Shown here piece by piece: positions 61,615 to 64,000 of a stretch of 64,000 nucleotides of DNA. Both the position numbers and the translations under genes were made by a program. The notes below the pieces were generated by a model that saw nothing but the letters and a program-made list of their open reading frames with translations, had not been told where the DNA came from and made no database searches. Origin of the DNA: Asticcacaulis sp. AC402 (GTDB lineage: Bacteria > Pseudomonadota > Alphaproteobacteria > Caulobacterales > Caulobacteraceae); NCBI RefSeq assembly GCF_000495835.1, contig NZ_AWGC01000018.1:62001-126000 (forward strand). The letters run 5' to 3'. Position 1 is the first letter of the stretch, and each line of letters begins with the position of its first letter.

Positions 61615-64000
61615 TTAAACGGAGATCTTCTTGCCGGCGGAAAGTTCACTCACCAGGGTTTGCTTCAGGCGCACCAGATAGGCGTCGACATCGGCTTCGT
61701 CCGCCAGCACGGCCTTTTCGAATTTCACGCGCACCGACGACATCGAAACGATTATAGGTGCCGCTGCCGGTGCGGCGACAAAAGGGGTCGCGCGGGGCTC
61801 GGCTACGCCGGCGCCCGCGGACTCTGTTGGTGGGGATGGCGGCGGCGCTTCCAGCAGACCCAGAAGGCTGTTGTAGGTGATGTCGCGAAAGTTGGATGTC
61901 CGTTCGCGTATGACCGCCACGAGCCTGGCCTGCTGGATCTCGCGGGCCGCATCACCAAAGGCCCGATCTATCCGCGATCTGACCGTCTCATCGGCGGACA
62001 GGAAGGCCTCCTGGTCTGCGATCTTCGAGCGCATGTCGGCAATATCCGAGGTTGCCGTATCGCGTTCTCGCTTTAGCAGCGTTTCCAGAGCAATTTTCAG
62101 GTCGTCCAAACTGCCCTTTATCTGTTGGACCGCAGAACCCTTATAGCAATCTTTATCGTCAAGAACGCCTGTGATCGCCGCCGCCGCGTCCGACAATCCA
62201 TAGCCCAGATTGGCCTGGTTTTCGGACAGGAAATGGCGGGCATCGTCGTAAATGGCCCGCTGTGGCCCGTTCATAAATCTGCGGATGGGGTCAATGACCT
62301 TGTCCTTGAGATCGAACAGCGTATCGGCCATTTTCGGCAGGTCGGTGATGTACCAGGCATAGGACTTCTTCAAAGTGTCGTTGATCGGGGCGTCGAAGCC
62401 CGCCAGACTTTCGAGGAATGGATAGGCCTTGATATCATGCCGCCAGGCCTTGATTTCGCTCGCCAGCCGGTCGAATGCCTCCGACGTTTCGCTGCCCAGG
62501 GTCTTGGCTTCCGTGCTGTCCACGGGCTGGTCGAAAAAGTCGCGATAAAATTCACGCAGCGCTTTGATCTGACCTGCGGTGAACTCCAGTTGGAGATCCA
62601 GAACCAAATTGGAATGGTTGATCGTGTTGCGCAGGCGCTTTTCCAGATCATCGTTTTCCAGTACAGCGCCATCGAGCTTCGCCTCGATTTTTCCGCGACT
62701 TACGAGCCTGGCAATCGTAGCAAGAATGGCCCACATCGACCAGCCATAGGGTTTCTTTTCAAAGCGTTCGAGGACGACTTTCACCGTGGTGCGAAGGCCT
62801 TGGCGCCCATTCAATTGCGCAAAATTCAGGACGTCTTGTTCAGGCTCGGTCAGGCTGGTGCCAACTTCGTCGAACATGCCATCATTGCCGCGTCGTAACG
62901 TCGCTGCAATGTCCTGTTCCTTGTAATCCACACCCTGCAACATTGGGAGATTGGTATAAATCTTGTCGACCAGCGTCTGAAACGCGCGCTCGATTCGGAC
63001 CTGGGGGTCTTCTGCGCGGATATCCAGCGGCTCTCCGCGCACGATAAGGCCGGCCTCGGACAGCATGGCCCGGCACTTTGTCGTAAGTTCCTTAAGCCGC
63101 GCGCCGTTCTGGTCCGCCTTGTCACGAATGATCCGTTCGACGGCCTCGCGCTGCCCGCTTTGGCGAGCCTGACGGACATATTTCTCAGTCTTCTTGTACA
63201 TCAGAAGATCGTCAACGAACCGTTTGTCCGACGGCATGACCACGGCCAACTCAGCGCGGCTCATGCTCTCCATCGCGATTGCCTGAAGGTTGGCGGCGTG
63301 AGGATGAAAGGGCGTTATGACATTGATGGAGAGTTCCTGGTCGCGGCCGCACAGACGATCATCCAGCAAACGGCCATACGAAAACTCCTGCGACGATGCC
63401 TCATGCCTGATCTTTCGGTTCTTGAGCACGCCATCGAATATAAGTTCTTCCAACTGTCTGGATACTTCGGAGCTGTCCACGCTGACCGTCTTGATGTCCT
63501 GCTCGACGTCCTTTTCTTCGTCGGTCAAGAACTCAAAATATTGTCCGTTGCGCTGGATGTAGGTTTGACCTTCCAAGAGGGCGAGTGCGTCCTCAACCCG
63601 GCGCCGATGTTTCGCCTGGTCGAGGTCGAATTCGTCCAACATGAGGATAGCGACGTTCCGGACCGTCGGCTTGAAGGCCTTGACGTATTTGACAAGGAAC
63701 AGAGCCTTGAGCACGCGTGTGGCAAAGGGACTATCGAGATTGCGCTCTGCCAGAAGGATCGACTGCTGTACACTTGATTTCAGCGCCGTCCGAATACCTT
63801 CGAACATTTGGTCAAACGACGAGATGGCGCCAATCTCGATATCGGCCAGGCGCTTCGCGACATCCTGGAACACGCCCAGCATCGAACGTTCGCCGACCGA
63901 GCTATGTTTGCCTTCGAAGGCGTTTTGCTGAGACAGGTTCTGGATCGACTGCTGAAACAGCTCGTACTGATAGGGGATAAACGGATAGCTTTGGACAAAG
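61615..64000 (-). CDS. brxC: BREX protein BrxC (P-loop), C-terminal part, cut by the window edge
   Basis: About 795 C-terminal residues of the large BREX ATPase are visible. The frame stays open to base 64000, reading SYPFIPYQYELFQ and SVGERSMLGVFQ upstream of the first in-window ATG at 63882, so that ATG is internal. The family marks LDEFDLDQAKHRRR and PFHPHAANLQAIAMESMSR are present. The Walker motifs should lie beyond the right edge. It ends 34 bp before pglX. brxA and brxB are expected further right. Confidence 0.92.
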   Translation of the reverse strand, partial: FVQSYPFIPYQYELFQQSIQNLSQQNAFEGKHSSVGERSMLGVFQDVAKRLADIEIGAISSFDQMFEGIRTALKSSVQQSILLAERNLDSPFATRVLKALFLVKYVKAFKPTVRNVAILMLDEFDLDQAKHRRRVEDALALLEGQTYIQRNGQYFEFLTDEEKDVEQDIKTVSVDSSEVSRQLEELIFDGVLKNRKIRHEASSQEFSYGRLLDDRLCGRDQELSINVITPFHPHAANLQAIAMESMSRAELAVVMPSDKRFVDDLLMYKKTEKYVRQARQSGQREAVERIIRDKADQNGARLKELTTKCRAMLSEAGLIVRGEPLDIRAEDPQVRIERAFQTLVDKIYTNLPMLQGVDYKEQDIAATLRRGNDGMFDEVGTSLTEPEQDVLNFAQLNGRQGLRTTVKVVLERFEKKPYGWSMWAILATIARLVSRGKIEAKLDGAVLENDDLEKRLRNTINHSNLVLDLQLEFTAGQIKALREFYRDFFDQPVDSTEAKTLGSETSEAFDRLASEIKAWRHDIKAYPFLESLAGFDAPINDTLKKSYAWYITDLPKMADTLFDLKDKVIDPIRRFMNGPQRAIYDDARHFLSENQANLGYGLSDAAAAITGVLDDKDCYKGSAVQQIKGSLDDLKIALETLLKRERDTATSDIADMRSKIADQEAFLSADETVRSRIDRAFGDAAREIQQARLVAVIRERTSNFRDITYNSLLGLLEAPPPSPPTESAGAGVAEPRATPFVAAPAAAPIIVSMSSVRVKFEKAVLADEADVDAYLVRLKQTLVSELSAGKKISV

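Overview
The window is high-GC, densely packed proteobacterial chromosome. The gene set points to an alphaproteobacterium of the Caulobacteraceae, possibly Asticcacaulis-like: a Caulobacter-type TonB-dependent receptor, GH20 and GH92 glycosidases, an imuA-imuB-dnaE2 cassette behind a GTTC-N7-GTTC type LexA box, and valine and methylcitrate pathways. The taxonomic call is inference; there is no rRNA or tRNA gene in the window.

Layout. (1) 0.1-14 kb, carbohydrate and envelope genes: TonB-dependent receptor, strong terminator, GH20 hexosaminidase, a tail-anchored unknown protein, TPR-sulfotransferase, acyltransferase-3, membrane LytTR regulator with a small partner, Tat-exported GH92 mannosidase and a secreted alpha/beta hydrolase. 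(2) 14-21 kb, housekeeping: AlkB-like oxygenase, rRNA pseudouridine synthase, M23 peptidase, and a molybdate operon in the order porin-modA-VOC-modB-modC, then bolA. (3) 21-26.5 kb, the SOS mutagenesis cassette imuA-imuB-dnaE2. (4) 26.6-27.2 kb, a GxxExxY gene between perfect 29-bp inverted repeats. (5) 27.2-46.3 kb, amino-acid catabolism: an Lrp regulator divergent from a fused indolepyruvate:ferredoxin oxidoreductase and a Leu/Phe/Val dehydrogenase, then mmsA, enoyl-CoA hydratase, acyl-CoA dehydrogenase, 3-hydroxyisobutyryl-CoA hydrolase and mmsB on the plus strand. Facing them on the minus strand is the methylcitrate cycle (prpB, prpC, acnD, prpF). Read together, these genes can take valine through propionyl-CoA to pyruvate and succinate. 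(6) 46.4-64 kb, a defence and toxin-antitoxin island: VapBC, MNT-HEPN (MntA/HepT), HipBA, an unrecognised uracil-DNA-glycosylase-like gene with a small partner, then a BREX type 1 operon read leftwards (brxC partial at the right edge, pglX, pglZ, brxL) ending in a GmrSD/BrxU-like type IV nuclease.

The window is rich in non-coding repeats. Two families of palindromic elements sit between and sometimes inside gene ends. A 222-bp triple-nested palindrome next to prpB overlaps a 266-bp-period tandem duplication that also copied the tail of prpB. In the defence island, three copies of a hairpin repeat and five copies of a short ACTGACCCCATTTC-like motif punctuate the toxin-antitoxin and defence modules. 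I regard that repeat-punctuated module array, and the glycosylase-like gene inside it, as the best candidates for something undescribed.
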